From Metopolophium dirhodum (taxonomy: Eukaryota > Arthropoda > Insecta > Hemiptera > Aphididae): 64,000 bases of DNA. Below are positions 39,521 to 51,299 of this stretch, piece after piece. The DNA is taken from assembly GCF_019925205.1 (NCBI RefSeq), contig NC_083568.1, positions 10,910,393 through 10,974,392 on the forward strand, in the 5' to 3' direction. The notes under the pieces were generated by a model, which saw only the letters and a program-made list of their open reading frames with translations, was not told the DNA's origin and did not search any database. How positions within the stretch are numbered: position 1 is the stretch's first letter; each line of letters starts with the position of its first letter. A program made the position numbers and the translations under genes.

Positions 39521-39739
39521 GTGCGCTACTGCCTACAACTCACTACTGGGATTCGGTAATTGGTGTGTGCGTGTGCGCATGATATAAATAACACGTTCAT
39601 ACGGAAAGTGGCTGATAACTGATGAGCTACCGTTTGTAGATAACGGACGATAAAGGACGGGTATGTAGTAACCGCGGACTATAACATGATAATAATGCAT
39701 TGTATTTGTATACCTTATATTGTACCTTATTTGGTTGTT

Positions 39740-41930
39740 ACTTATCATACAGAGTGATTCATTTAAGTATCAACACACGTTATTTTTCGAAAATAATAAA
39801 ATAACACTTGAAAATAATTTTTTAAATGAAATCAAAAATGTAGTCATTCAATTTTTGGAAAATCGATTTTTTTACGAAGAGTTTATCTCAGCATAGCTTG
39901 CGTCTCTCGTTTTAAAAACGGGGGAAGTCGCTCTGCTGTATAGTAAGTTTTAAGGGTACATGGAAGTCGGAAGGTATGTCTATGCTCTATTTAGGTACGT
40001 GTTACCTCGTTCAGAAGTGATATTATTATGGCTTGAACTTTAAATAGTCAATAGGGGGGGGGGGGGAGTAAAAAGTTTTAACTAGACCAGTGGTGTAATT
40101 ATGGAGGAGGGAGGATTTGGGTGTCGTATCCCCCACATGACTTTTTTTTAATACTGGTAAACCATATTTAAGTACTTATTTATGATAAGTATTAGGTACT
40201 ATAGTTTATTTTATAGAAATAATACATAAACATTAAAAACAAAAGTTCAAAAAACCTGACCCCGTTGGGTTTAAATGGGTAATAGGTAATGGAATTTAAT
40301 GTGTTTTTAATAATTTGCAATTGAATGCTGTTTCCTGACACTTTTTTACTAGGTTTTTACTGTTTCCCTAAACATTAAAACTTAAAACATACCTATTAGC
40401 TATTGCTTATTTAAATTTAAATATAACTTATTACCTATAAGTTATAACGATTATATTTAACTATTTAAGAAAATTATGAAGAAATATAAAAATTGTTGGT
40501 TTACATACTACTTACCTATATAATATTATACAGTTAATTTGTTTATTACCATTCACCAGTAAAGTAAGTTGTTTTATTATTATTACTTAATTTGTATTGC
40601 TTATTGTTATGACTGTTATGAGTTTATAATAAATTATAATTAAGAAATGTAAAATGATAATATTTAATGTTTTTGATTACATATTTTTGTTTTTTATTGT
40701 TACTAAAAAGTAATAAAAATAAATAGGTATGCAGTTTAAAGTTAATTTTTTTGTTTGTTGGGTCTTATAACTGGGCGCAACCCATTAAAACCTAGTGGGT
40801 TTTATTGGGTTGGACCCAGTACTTTGAACCCTGATAAAAACCCTACTTCCCGCTATGCTAACTGTACATAACTATAAGATACATAAATAATATTACTTAT
40901 CGTAATAAATGCTATAATCAGTAATCATTATTGCACAAATATATTGAAAATTGAAATACGCATAGCAATACAATTTAGCTCCCAATTGGTTTTAAGAAAT
41001 TTTTTTCGGAAACCTACGTATTTCACCGATTGAAGATCAATGTAGCCTCCACGGGTTAGGTTGATATTAATTATTATTTATTGCCAAAAACCCTAATTTT
41101 CTTTAAGTTTTTGAGTCTCCTTTCTTTTAATTTTCCAATTGGAGCACTGTTCACGGGTTAGGTTAGGGTTGTAGGTAGCCTACGACTCTACATAACTTAA
41201 TTAAAAGTATATTATTATGTTTATGATGCATTTGTACATGTACTTAAATTATACAAATCACAATGGCTTGTACTTTGAGGTGCTTATGATATAAGCCAAC
41301 ACTTTTTTTAGTAGTGGGGGTAAATGTTTTAATCACCCCGCACAAACATGACCAAACTGGACCAGACCTTATTGGCTTAATATCTAAATACATAACCTTA
41401 GTCCTTAAGTCTTATCAAACTGAAAAAAAAACATAAAATGATTATTTTTCATATGTGCTAAGCAATAATATGTTTATTGTATATACTTTTATCATAAACA
41501 TAAGCCATGTATAATATTTAATAAACATAATGTTCATATATTTAAAACTAATAACAACAGCAGTCAGCATAAATAAAATAAAGCAAAATAAATACCTAAA
41601 CAAATTATTTAAACATTTTACTATTTTGGAAAACGCCCATAAATAATACAAACTAACCCACGCGGCTACAATATTATTATGTTCTTTATAATATGCACGT
41701 GCAATGACCTATTCGGGTATTATAAAAAAAATGTATTCTTTTCCGAGAGTTAATGAGCCTGGGAAACCCGCAACTCGTAAATACCTATAACTTCATTTTA
41801 GGAAGCAAGAAAAATTAAAATATAATTATATAGTATCTAGTATAACTATATAGTACCTACTAGCCAGCAGACAAATTAATTTTAAGAAGAAAAAAATAAT
41901 TTAAAATAAAATTATATATAGGTAGGTTAG
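39740..41930. other. No gene recognised; repeat-bearing intergenic
   Basis: Contains a repeat end (ACAGAGTGATTCATTTAAGTATCAACAC at about 39750), a CTCTGCTGTATAGTAAGTT phrase of family A (about 39931), a G-run of about 14 bases near 40057, and CAGTGGTGTAATTATGG at about 40088 resembling one MITE end. No coding motif. Confidence 0.55.
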
Positions 41931-42389
41931 TATACCAACGGTCGTAAACTGGTGGTCCACGGTAAAAATGTGAAGGTCCACAGAAAAATTTGAACATTAT
42001 TTGTAATGTTGTGAGTTTATAATCGTAATATATAAAAGTAGTGTATAATGTACACAGCGGTATTTAGATTCACTATTCAGTTTACAACAAATAAGATATT
42101 TATTATTGTCATTATTATCGCGTGTTATAAAATAAATAGACCTGATTTCCAACGACGGTGGGTTATTATTGTCATTGTAGATACGCAATTGTCGTTATCA
42201 CGCTCAGTAAAATCCATGTAAATAATATTTCAACATTTAAATATAAACCTCTTATTAATGGGTATCCTTGAATACGTTGATAATCACTAGGGCTCGGATG
42301 TTTATGCACTTAAAACCACTGTAATATGCATGTATTTATGCACTAAAAAATTACGAAATATGCAAACAAAATATGCGCTAAAAATTATA

Positions 42390-42451
42390 AAATATGCATT
42401 TTTAGTCAATAAAAACACCAAAATATGCATTTTTAGTCAATAAAAACACCA
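42390..42451. repeat. 31-bp unit, two tandem copies
   Basis: The unit begins AAATATGCATTTTTAGTCAA and ends AACACCA; it is repeated exactly at 42390 and 42421, each copy carrying an AATATGCA word of the subterminal array. Confidence 0.85.
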
Positions 42452-42647
42452 AAATATGCACAAAAAAATGTATTACTATTCATAAAACAAAAATATTATA
42501 TTTTTATTACCCAGTTGTTATTTTTATATATTATTTTTTTTACTACAATTTAAAATACATTTCTTAAATTTACATAGCGTTTTATTAACTTTAATTTATA
42601 TTATTATTTTATATTTATTATTTATTAGTGACTAATTATTCATTTTA

Positions 42648-44115
42648 TTACATTATTAAATTATCAGCGTTACACTGTGATACAATAGTTTTTTTAATTT
42701 GATCAAACTTGTAGCTGCATCTGTTATCGGAAAGTAAATTATTGTAACATGAAAAACTTCGTTCTACATCTACCGACGTTATTGGAGCATACTTGAAGAA
42801 TGCAAGATCCTCAACCTTCAAATCTTGTTCTATTCCTTCCATAGTATCAACTTCACCAGAATGTATTTTAGAAATGTGTGCCAAAGTTTTAAACCCAGCA
42901 TTCTTTTCAATTACGTTCTGAAATTTGATGTAAATTTCTTTGCCCACTTTTCCATTAGACATTTTGAGGGTTTCTCTAGTATTATTGACAACATTAATTG
43001 ATTCAAACAAAGTTAATCCAGATGATTCTAATTTAGTTATGTTGACTGGTAAACATCTAAAGTTGGACTGAATGCATGTTAAGTTTGGGCCTAAATTTGG
43101 TTCAGCCATAATGCTAATACTTTTTTCGATTGAAACTGCGTCATCTGGGTTTAATTTTGAAAATACATTTTGTATAGTTGTAAAATTATCAGAATAGTAA
43201 AATGCCGCCTCTAACCATGTTCCCCAACGTGTTATTATAGAGGAATACCAGAAGCTTCTGTTTTAAAAATCATTAAACGTGATGGTGCTTTCAAAAATAC
43301 GTTTGACACAAGTCCGTCTACATTATTGAATTGTCCACGAATTGTTTCCGCTACTCTATGATGTGCATGTGCAAGACAGGTGACGTGCACCATTTTTGAA
43401 TAAAGCGCTTTTAACGAATTTGCCGCTTTAATCATATAGGGGGCGGCATCAGTAACAAATAAAAGAACATCATCGTGACGAATTCCTTCTGGCCATAAGA
43501 GAAACATCGATTGATCAAAACCTTTACTAATTGTGAAGTAATTTGCTTTATCTAACTCTTCAGAGGTCAATAAAAACAATTTACCCGGAGTATTTTTATC
43601 AAGAATACCAATAATCACGTTTGCTACGTAGCGGCCTTCGCAATCTGTTGTTTCGTCTATAGAAACAAATATTTTTTTGCTAACGACATCATTCCTAATT
43701 TGTTTAATTGTTTCTTCATAACAATCAGTTAAATAATTTTTGCATAAAGTTGACTCTTCTGGTATTTCTTTACCTGTATATTTTGTTAAAAAATTACGAA
43801 ATATTTTATTATTCACCTTGTGGAAAGGGATTTGGCTCCTAGAAACGCTCTACACATATCCATGTAAAATTATGATTTTTTACCGACCACATTGGAAATT
43901 AGTTGTTGTGACTGAGTTTGTTTCTGTCGATCAGCTGTGCGAATATGTTTGGCTGTCTTCAAGTGTTGTTCGACGGTAAAACTACGTTCAGATCCAACTT
44001 TAATTTCACACACTTTACGATACAAAACGGTTCCATCCGTAGAAAAAACATCGTTTCCAAACTCGTCTATAAAACTTTTAAGACGAGTTGAACAAGACGA
44101 CTTACATTTCGGCAT
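42648..44115 (-). pseudogene. hAT-family transposase (CGGBP1-like N terminus), broken
   Basis: Three collinear frames form one ancestral protein. 44115-43870 starts MPKCKSSCSTRLKSFIDEFG and has a BED/CGGBP1-like zinc-finger pattern (YRKVCEIKV..., then HLKTAKHIRT). 43816-43235 contains SIDETTDCEGRYV, FVTDAAPYM and CLAHAHHRVAE, typical of the hAT catalytic core. 43109-42648 ends with the hAT C-terminal dimerisation block (APITSVDVERSFSCYNNLLS). Breaks: an in-frame TAA after GKKS near 43870, a frame change between there and 43816, and another frame change near 43235 just before TRWGTWLEAAFYYS, which reads open in a second frame through to the third block. Not functional as it stands. Confidence 0.88.
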
Positions 44116-45834
44116 TTTTAAATAAAAGTAAAACTGACCGCGGAAAAATATAAATAATAATAGGTACTCACCGACCGACCGGGAAACACGGCGATGAAAA
44201 TCGTAGTAATCGTACTAATACGCGACGTGGCCCGGTCGTCGCCACATACTCATAGCATGAAGTATTGAAGTGTATACAAAATTCTATTATTAAATCGTTA
44301 TCTAATAAATATTCCAGACACGCACGATATAAAAACACCTAATAAGGAACATTATTAATATTTTACGTTAAATTGTCTTGAAATATGCATTTATATTCTT
44401 AAAATCCAAAATTATGCATTTAAAATACAAAACCACTAAATATGCAAAATAAAAATAGCATTATTTTATTCAGTAGAACATGAATCAAATTGGTATCCAG
44501 GTTAGCAATAAATTGGATAAATAGAAAAAAATATGCAATTTCATAAACATCCGAGCCCTAATAATCACTAATGAATCGAATCCCCCCAGTCTTCATTTTA
44601 ACTTTTATTTTTATTGAAATATTTAGTCGTCCGCTGATCGTAGGCATTGTCGTAATCGTAATATCGTGTTAATAATGTGCGCCGTTCTTTCTTTTTTTTT
44701 TTAGACGAATTTCAAAGACATAAGTGGTCCGCAGAATTTAGAATTACGGATTTAGTGGTCCGTGAGGTCCAAAAGGTTGGCGACCACTGTACTATACTAT
44801 AGTAATATAATAAAGGTTAGGACTTAGATATTGCTGTTTAATACTTTAATCTGATAATTAAACCCAATAAATTATTAGATAACTATAACTAGTTCATTAA
44901 TTAACTAGTTTATTCAATATATAAATAATGTAATATACAAATTAATAATTTATTTTGTAAACAATCTATTGTTCTAAATAAAAATAAAAATAAGCATTTA
45001 TATGTCACATATTATATTTACATAATACATATTAAGCCGCATTCCCACGACTGGTGTACTTGGCCAATATTTGGTACTGGTGGTTACTTGCCATGCCGTC
45101 GGATCGGCATACTTGTACAATTATTTGTCACTGGTGTCGTTCCCGACGATTGTCGGTAAATGTGACACAAGTCAAAGGAACGGCCAATATACTTGTACTA
45201 CTGATCCCACGACCGGTTCGTGTTGACCAGGAAAAACAGCAGCATGATAACTTTGGTCCAGTGGCGCCAAAGTTTATAGGTATTAATAATATAATAATTT
45301 TTTTAATGTACAATGTTATTATTTTTTTTTGTTTTAAAAAATTTGCAATGTTTATAATTTATATGCACACATTTGAGATCGATAGTTGATAGATTAGCAT
45401 TTTTCTATGCTACCTATATACTTTATAATATGATACCCACTCACCCATACTTACGTTTTTTTTTTTATTAAAATATAGGTATTCAAAATCAATTGTTGTG
45501 GTTAGATAATAATAAATATTTTTATTTAATTAATATTACAAGTTCTTCGTTCATTGTCTATTTTAGTTTCATAAATTAAATTAGATTTATTGTTTGTTTT
45601 TGTGAGTGAATGCGGAGTTAATTTAATTTTAATTTTAATTTTAATAAGTGATTTTATTTATAATGATCAGAATAATCCAGTTATTTTTAGAAAAATATTA
45701 TGACCTAAACGTTCATGTTTCCATATTTGGAATTTGGGACCGTGTTATATTAGTATTTAATATCAGTCATCAGTTTTCCGGTGTGTAAGGAACAACTCAT
45801 TTTAGTACTTCACATTGTTAAATCGAATAATAAT

Positions 45835-48800
45835 ATGGAGTGGTCAAACGAATCCGTGCTTGAATTTTTAAGACTATATGAACAAGAATCTGTTATTTGG
45901 AATGCAAAACATTTAAAACACAGAGACCGAAATGCAGTCTCCGATGCGTGGTCAAATATACAAAAATCTTTCAGCCTTCAATGTACAATACAAGAGCTAA
46001 AAAAGAAAAAGGAGTCACTCATGTCTACCTATCGACCACTGTTGAATAAAGTCAAGGGTAGTATGGGAACAGGGTCAAGTGCCGAAGACGTTTACAAACC
46101 AAATTGGTTCGCTTATGAAACAATGGCGAAATTTTTATTTGGATCATGTCAGCCTAGGTCAACAATAAGCACACAGGTATATTTATTTAACTATCAATAG
46201 GAACTTAACCACTCGAATGTCGATTAATAATAAAATATAAAAATGAAACACACCCCTAAATAAATACCTAGATAAAAGTACAATAAATATAAAACAAAAC
46301 TTATTTTTAGGTACTGTAATATAATTTATTATAAAATAAAATATTCAGAATATTTTGTTATACAGTCTTAAAATAAAAAATGTCCTTATTTATTTACCTA
46401 GCTATAACGTTGTTATAATATAGGTACTATAAAATAAATCATACTGTTATTATTATGTATTATAATGTACGGATGTAGATTGTACGTAGACAGTGTATTA
46501 TTATATGCAAATAATATAATTTGATAGTCGATAGGTAATATATAAATTAAATTATTAAAAATTCCTAACTAAGATGGTATTTAAAATTACATTAATATAT
46601 TAATATTTATCTTGCCATGGTACTTTTCCGTTTGTTGAAAAATATGTTGCGTATTCATCTCTTATTATTTTAGCTTCCGCTCCGGGTCTTCTGGGTATGT
46701 TGCGAATGGGTAGTAATGATGCCATGCTATTCTGTTCTTGTCTCCACGTACCAGGAATAATCTGCCCTTCTTCATTTTCTATATCAAATATCCCATTTGG
46801 TGAATATTTAGAAGAGGAAGTTTTACTTCTTCTTAAAAAATTATGTAACAATGTACAGGTTAAGGTAATATTTGTTACTTTTTCGGGTTCGAGTAACATT
46901 GGTTTTCTCATTACTCGAAATACTGAGGACATTATCCCAAACACATTCTCAACAACACGTCGGGCACGAGATAGCCGATAGTTGAATACTCTTTCTTTAC
47001 TACCTTTTTCATACACTCCGGAGTACGGTTTCATTATACGCGGAGTAAATGCAAATGCATCATCCGCAACAAGCAAGTACGGGACATGCAATTCTCTTAA
47101 AGGTAATGGTTCATCAGGTGGAAACATAATCTCATTTTGTTCTATACTTTTGTTCAAAGCGGTATTTTTAAACACACCACCGTCACTTATTCTCCCTTGG
47201 CATCCAATATTTGCATATAAAAAATTGTAATTAGCGTCCACCAAAGCAAACAAAACTACACTGAATGTTCCTTTATAGTTTATGAACTCAGAGCCACTAT
47301 GTATAGGTGACTGAATAACAACATGTTTGCCATCTATGGATCCACAACAATGAGGAAAGTTCCATTTTTCGGAAAAATCTTTCTCGATAATTTTCCACTC
47401 TTCCGTGGTTTGTGGTATCTTGAAAATTTACAAAAGAGTTTTAATTTTTGTTTTAAGTATTTGAATATGACATGATAAATAATAATACGTAAATTATATC
47501 GTTCAACAATATTTTTAAAAAATAAAGTAAAAACTTCGTAAGCTACATACACTTTTTATAAGATTTAAAGTAAAAGTTTAATAATTATTTAAAATATTTT
47601 GACTCAAAAGTATTTTACAAAATTATGTTAGTTCAACAAATCTGACATATTATACTGATATAGTAGAGGAAACAATTAAAGAAATATTGTGCTTATGTAT
47701 TTTTAATATTTTTCAACTACTATGTAATAATATATCAGTAATATATTACATTTGCAAGCTTTTTTCCAGAAAAATAAAATCGAAATCTATTTTGTGGAAA
47801 AATAATTTTTAAAACTATTTGTTAAAGGTCGAGAATATTATAACAGAAAATTTGTTATAAGTGTTTTATTCTAAAAGAAGAATTGTTTTAGATTCTGAGC
47901 GGAGCTATGAATGTATTGATTTTACAATGATGTGTGTTTTTTTTTTTATTTTTTTTTTTTTGTGCCTATTGTCACTTTTTATGACAGTAACAATTCTTAG
48001 ATTTTCTTCAACAGTACCTTTTCTGATAGGAAAGTGAATCTAGTTGGTACTTTGGGGGGGAGGGGGGGGAGGGGGGGGGGGGTAAAATTCCCAGTAGTGT
48101 CCAAAAGCACCGTGAAAAACAAATGAAAAATTAAGGAATTTAACACAAGCCTCCTGATATATTGTTACAATAGCATTTGAAAAATATTAAAATTACAAAG
48201 GCACAATTTTTTTATAAGTATATAAAGTTTAAATATTGACATAATGTATAAAAATCTCGAAAATTATTAACCATTGTAATTAAAAAATTATAAAATGTAC
48301 AATTTTTTGTAATTAAGGATTGAAAATTTAAAACAAAGATTCTCATAAATAATTTATACTGTAACTAAAAAATAAATACATATATACCTAATAACAGTTA
48401 TTTTTTACTGACATTTTAAATTCAAATTTGGACGAAATCGCTCAGAATCGTTTTTCGTATAAAATGATATTAAATAATTGAATTCAAATGTAGTACCATC
48501 CATTACAGTTACCCACTTGTAACCTACTATACAGCAGAGTTACATCCGCTTGCCCACCTTTTTAGTTTTAAAACAACAATTTATTTTTTCTTGTTAGGGC
48601 TTACAAGAGGACATGTCATCATCTGCAGATATGTTTGATAACTGTAGTGCCGAAGAAAATGTGGATATCAGTACAAGTACTGTGGAAAGTTGTACACCAC
48701 CCACTCGACAAAATAATAAAAAACGTAAACTTGTTTCTACTGATGTCATTGAAAAGCGTATGGAAGATGCCTACAATATTATGAAAACTGTTTGTGATAA

Positions 48801-49179
48801 TAAACCAAAAAAAAATCGATGCCAACTTTACGGGGAACTTCTTGGTGAAAAATTAAGTGAATTTGATGAAAAAACACAATATTTTCTTATGCACGAAATG
48901 GATACTTTAATTTTGAAAACAAAATTTCAAATTGAAAATCAGCTACCCACAACTTCTCAACCGAATTACCATTTGGAAAATCTGCAACAAAATGTTCCGA
49001 CTGCTTCATATAACTCCTATAATTTTCCCACTTCTATCAATTCAGCATCTTCGTACTATTCCCAACCATCTTCTTTTTCTTACGCTCAACAGTTCCAACA
49101 TCCTCAGAATATTTCACCGATATCTGGAATGACTTCCGATGAATCTAATACTGGTAATACTCAACACGCATATCAGTAA
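45835..49179 (+). CDS. MADF/BESS-like DNA-binding protein of the Harbinger element
   Basis: In PIF/Harbinger elements a Myb/SANT-like MADF protein carries the transposase to the nucleus and element ends. Exons 45835-46176 and 48598-49179 join in phase 0 (donor ACAG/GTATAT, acceptor TTCTTGTTAG/GGCTTA), giving 307 residues. Residues about 1-100 form a MADF domain (WSNESVLEFLRLYEQESVIW, DAWSNIQKSF, LKKKKESLMSTY, WFAYETMAKFLF). Residues about 168-223 (MEDAYNIMKTV... LYGELLGEKL... MHEMDTLIL) resemble the C-terminal block that usually follows in these proteins. The tail is Ser/Gln/Tyr-rich. I start at the ATG at 45835 because it begins MEWSNE, a typical MADF opening; the longer upstream frame from 45781 lacks similarity. 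The 2.4-kb intron contains transposase exon 4 on the opposite strand. Confidence 0.88.
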
Positions 49180-50519
49180 TGTTAAGGTTTATTTTTTTAT
49201 TTTCAAGTATTTTATTATACCTACTCTTTATTAAAGGTTATATTTTATTTACATAATGATTTAAGATTTCTCTGTTTTTAGTTTTGTTATATTTATTTGA
49301 AATAATAACAAAAAGCAATTTATTAAATATTAAGTTATTCAAAGTTAGTAACAAGTCAAGTAATAACTAATAGTTTTAATTTTTATTTGGACAATTATAA
49401 TGAGGACAAGATTTTTTTTATTTAATAGGTATTTGATAATATTTATGATTATAATTTTCTGATTACAATATGTATCGTATATTATTAAAAATTAAACACG
49501 TTCATGTAATCTTACCTTGATTTCATCCTTAAGTACATCTATCAATGCGTCACAAACATCAAACACGCATCGGGAAACAGTTTGGGAAGAAAATTTAAAT
49601 AAGTAAGATAAACTTCTAAAACTGTCACCAGAAGCCAAAAACCTGAGTGTCACTGCTAACCTTTAATAATTTATTTTAAAGTATGTTAGATAATAATAAA
49701 TATTAAAAAAAAAAAATGATAATGTGTGGTAACCTTTCTTGTACAGGGATTGCTTCTCTCATAATTGTATCATTTTTTTTAATTACTGGTCCAATTTTAC
49801 TAAGTAAAAATTCAAAGTCAGTGGCTGACATCCTGCAAAAGTTTTCAAATTTACCAGATGGTTCTCGTCTTAGGTCCTCCATGAGATTTGTGGCATTGTA
49901 CCTATCAAAGTATTATATCATAATCATTAAACAATAATATGTTCCAATGGTTTTATACTCCAAGTTATATAAGTTCCTATTTTAATTTAAAATATAGTTA
50001 GCAGCTACACTGTAGGTTGAATATATTATTGCGGATCCGTAAATCGTAATACCTACGTAGTAAACGAGGAAATCATTTTCTAAAATAGTTTTTGTTTGAA
50101 TGGTTGCTATAATGCTATTATAATTTTTAAGTATTAAATGGACATATTTTGCAAATGATTAAGTACCTACAAAATGTAAGTATAAGTAGTAAGTACATGA
50201 ATTAATACATATTAGGTATACACTATACAGGTTAAACTAATTAACTGAAAACAGTTATTATATAAATAGTAAAACTTATTTTGAATATGAAATAAAAGAA
50301 TCTATTTAATATTCTATTATTTTATATATACAAATATATACATTGGTAGCTATAAAGATTTAAAACGTAATGAACTTACTTGTTACGACTTTGATGTATT
50401 GTCGTCATCCACCACCTTCTCTTTTTTGGACTTTTGACTTTTTTCTTATTTTTTAAATATTCACCACACATAACAATAAATGAAGCACAAACTAGTGCTT
50501 TGTCGTTTTCACTTATCAT
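46600..50519 (-). CDS. PIF/Harbinger transposase (HARBI1-like DDE nuclease)
   Basis: Cuts and rejoins element ends (family knowledge). Four exons: 50519-50380, 49901-49734, 49660-49516, 47418-46600. Splice sites are GT-AG, and phases agree to give 423 residues with no internal stop. The N terminus has RRWWMTTIHQSRN followed by EDLRREPSGKFENFCRM. Exon 3 gives LAVTLRFLASGDSFRSLSYL, a hallmark of the family. Exon 4 contains the nuclease: Asp180 in CCGSIDGKH, the YKGTFSVVLFALVDANY block, GCQGRISDGGVF, Asp270/271 in VADDAFAF and Glu308 in RRVVENVFG. DDAFAF replaces the usual DDAFPL. The start is the first ATG of the open exon. Its third intron spans exon 2 of the MADF gene on the other strand. Confidence 0.92.
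47640..48565. repeat. Interspersed repeat family A, copy 2, inserted in Harbinger intron
   Basis: The left part (47690-47790) reads like 13300-13380 in the same direction. The right part (48130-48565) reads in reverse, including CGCTCAGAATCGTTTTTCGTATA, CCATCCATTACAGTTACCCACTTGTAACCTACTATACAGCAGAGTTACATCCG and CTTGCCCACCTTTTT. ATTCTGAGCGGAGC at 47892 marks a further end. So it is an inverted composite of family A pieces. A G-rich tract (48053-48082) lies inside. Confidence 0.7.
48053..48082 (+). repeat. G-rich tract
   Basis: Thirty bases composed almost only of G in runs of six to eleven or more, broken by single A residues. It is G-quadruplex capable in principle and also prone to assembly error. 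Confidence 0.8.
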
Positions 50520-50989
50520 AGTCCAATAAATTATTTATTAAATTGTGTTAAATTACAATAATAAATTATAAACTATTTAGTTGTTACCTAAGTCTTTACC
50601 ACACAACGATTAGGACTAGACTAATTTCTAACTTAAATTTCACAAAAACAAAAAAGTGAAAATATTATTATTTAAGTGTGCCCCCCACCACCAATATTTG
50701 CTTTAACAGCCAGCAGTGGGAACAGTGTACTTGGCTACTTGTACAAGTGCTCAAGTATTGGCCTACTTGTCAAGTACACCAGTCGTGTGAACACCCTCAT
50801 CGTGCACTGGCCAAATGTACAATTATTGGCGTATTTGGCAAGTACACCAGTCGTGGGAATCCGGCTTTAATATATAGCCTATAGGTATAATATTATTATA
50901 TTACGAAAACGTCAAATCGTTTACTGTATAAAACAACTAAATGAGTGTATTACTTAAAGTAACGCAAATTTTATTTTTATTTAACAAAA

Positions 50990-51290
50990 CGTTTTAGATT
51001 TCTGAGTTCAACGATGAATGTATTGATTTTACAATGATGTGTATTTTTTTTTTATTTTTTTTGTGTCTGTGTACACGATAAGTAGTCGAAATGATTGGAT
51101 TTTCAACTTTAGTATCTTGTTTGATGGTAAAGTGAATATCGTTGGTGCATTGGGAAGATTAAAATTTCCAATAGTTTTTAAAAGAGCCGGGAAAAACAAC
51201 ATAAAAATTAAGGAAAAAACGGGAATTTTTACGCAAAATCGGTTTTCCACAAAATCGATTTTGGTTTTTGGTGTAACTCTATTATGAAGT
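50990..51290. repeat. Interspersed repeat family A, copy 3
   Basis: TTTTAGATTTCTGAGTTCAACGATGAATG, GTATTGATTTTACAATGATGTGT and AAAGTGAATATCGTTGG match 47884-48040, and the reverse of 63830-63990. It lies just outside the right end of the Harbinger element. Non-coding despite overlapping open frames. Confidence 0.65.
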
Positions 51291-51299
51291 ATCTATCAT

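Larger units (their letters stand above)
42288..44560 (-). mobile_element. hAT transposon with CGGBP1-like transposase remnant, 2273 bp
   Basis: Terminal inverted repeats TAGGGCTCGGATGTTTATG at 42288 and its complement ending at 44560; flanking ATAATCAC at 42280-42287 and 44561-44568 is a perfect 8-bp target duplication. Both subterminal regions carry many AATATGCA words, a likely transposase binding array. A 31-bp unit is tandemly doubled at 42390-42451. The perfect duplication suggests a fairly recent insertion, though the gene inside is already broken. Confidence 0.92.
41936..44789. mobile_element. Older hAT-like element, split by a younger hAT insertion
   Basis: Ends CAACGGTCGTAAACTGGTGGTCCACGG (left, 41936) and, in reverse, CAGTGGTCGCCAACCTTTTGGACC (right, ending 44789) are diverged inverted repeats. 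Flanks TAGTATAC (41928-41935) and TACTATAC (44790-44797) match at 7 of 8 bases. Without the inner 2.27-kb element it would be about 570 bp and non-coding. Confidence 0.65.
45035..50866. mobile_element. PIF/Harbinger transposon, 5832 bp, two intact genes
   Basis: Left end AGCCGCATTCCCACGACTGG (45035) continuing TGTACTTGGCCAA; the right end in reverse is AGCCGGATTCCCACGACTGG then TGTACTTGCCAAA (ending 50866), so the inverted repeats exceed 27 bp with one mismatch. TTA flanks both sides (45032-45034, 50867-50869), the standard 3-bp PIF/Harbinger target. Several TACTTG(G/T)-type words repeat in both subterminal regions. It encodes a transposase on minus and a MADF protein on plus, the usual two-gene set of this superfamily. 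An inserted repeat (about 47640-48565) enlarges the shared central introns. Confidence 0.93.

Noticed and set aside
45781..45834. Upstream extension of the MADF protein to 45781
   Set aside because: The first 18 residues have no MADF similarity, and a standard MADF opening begins at the ATG at 45835.
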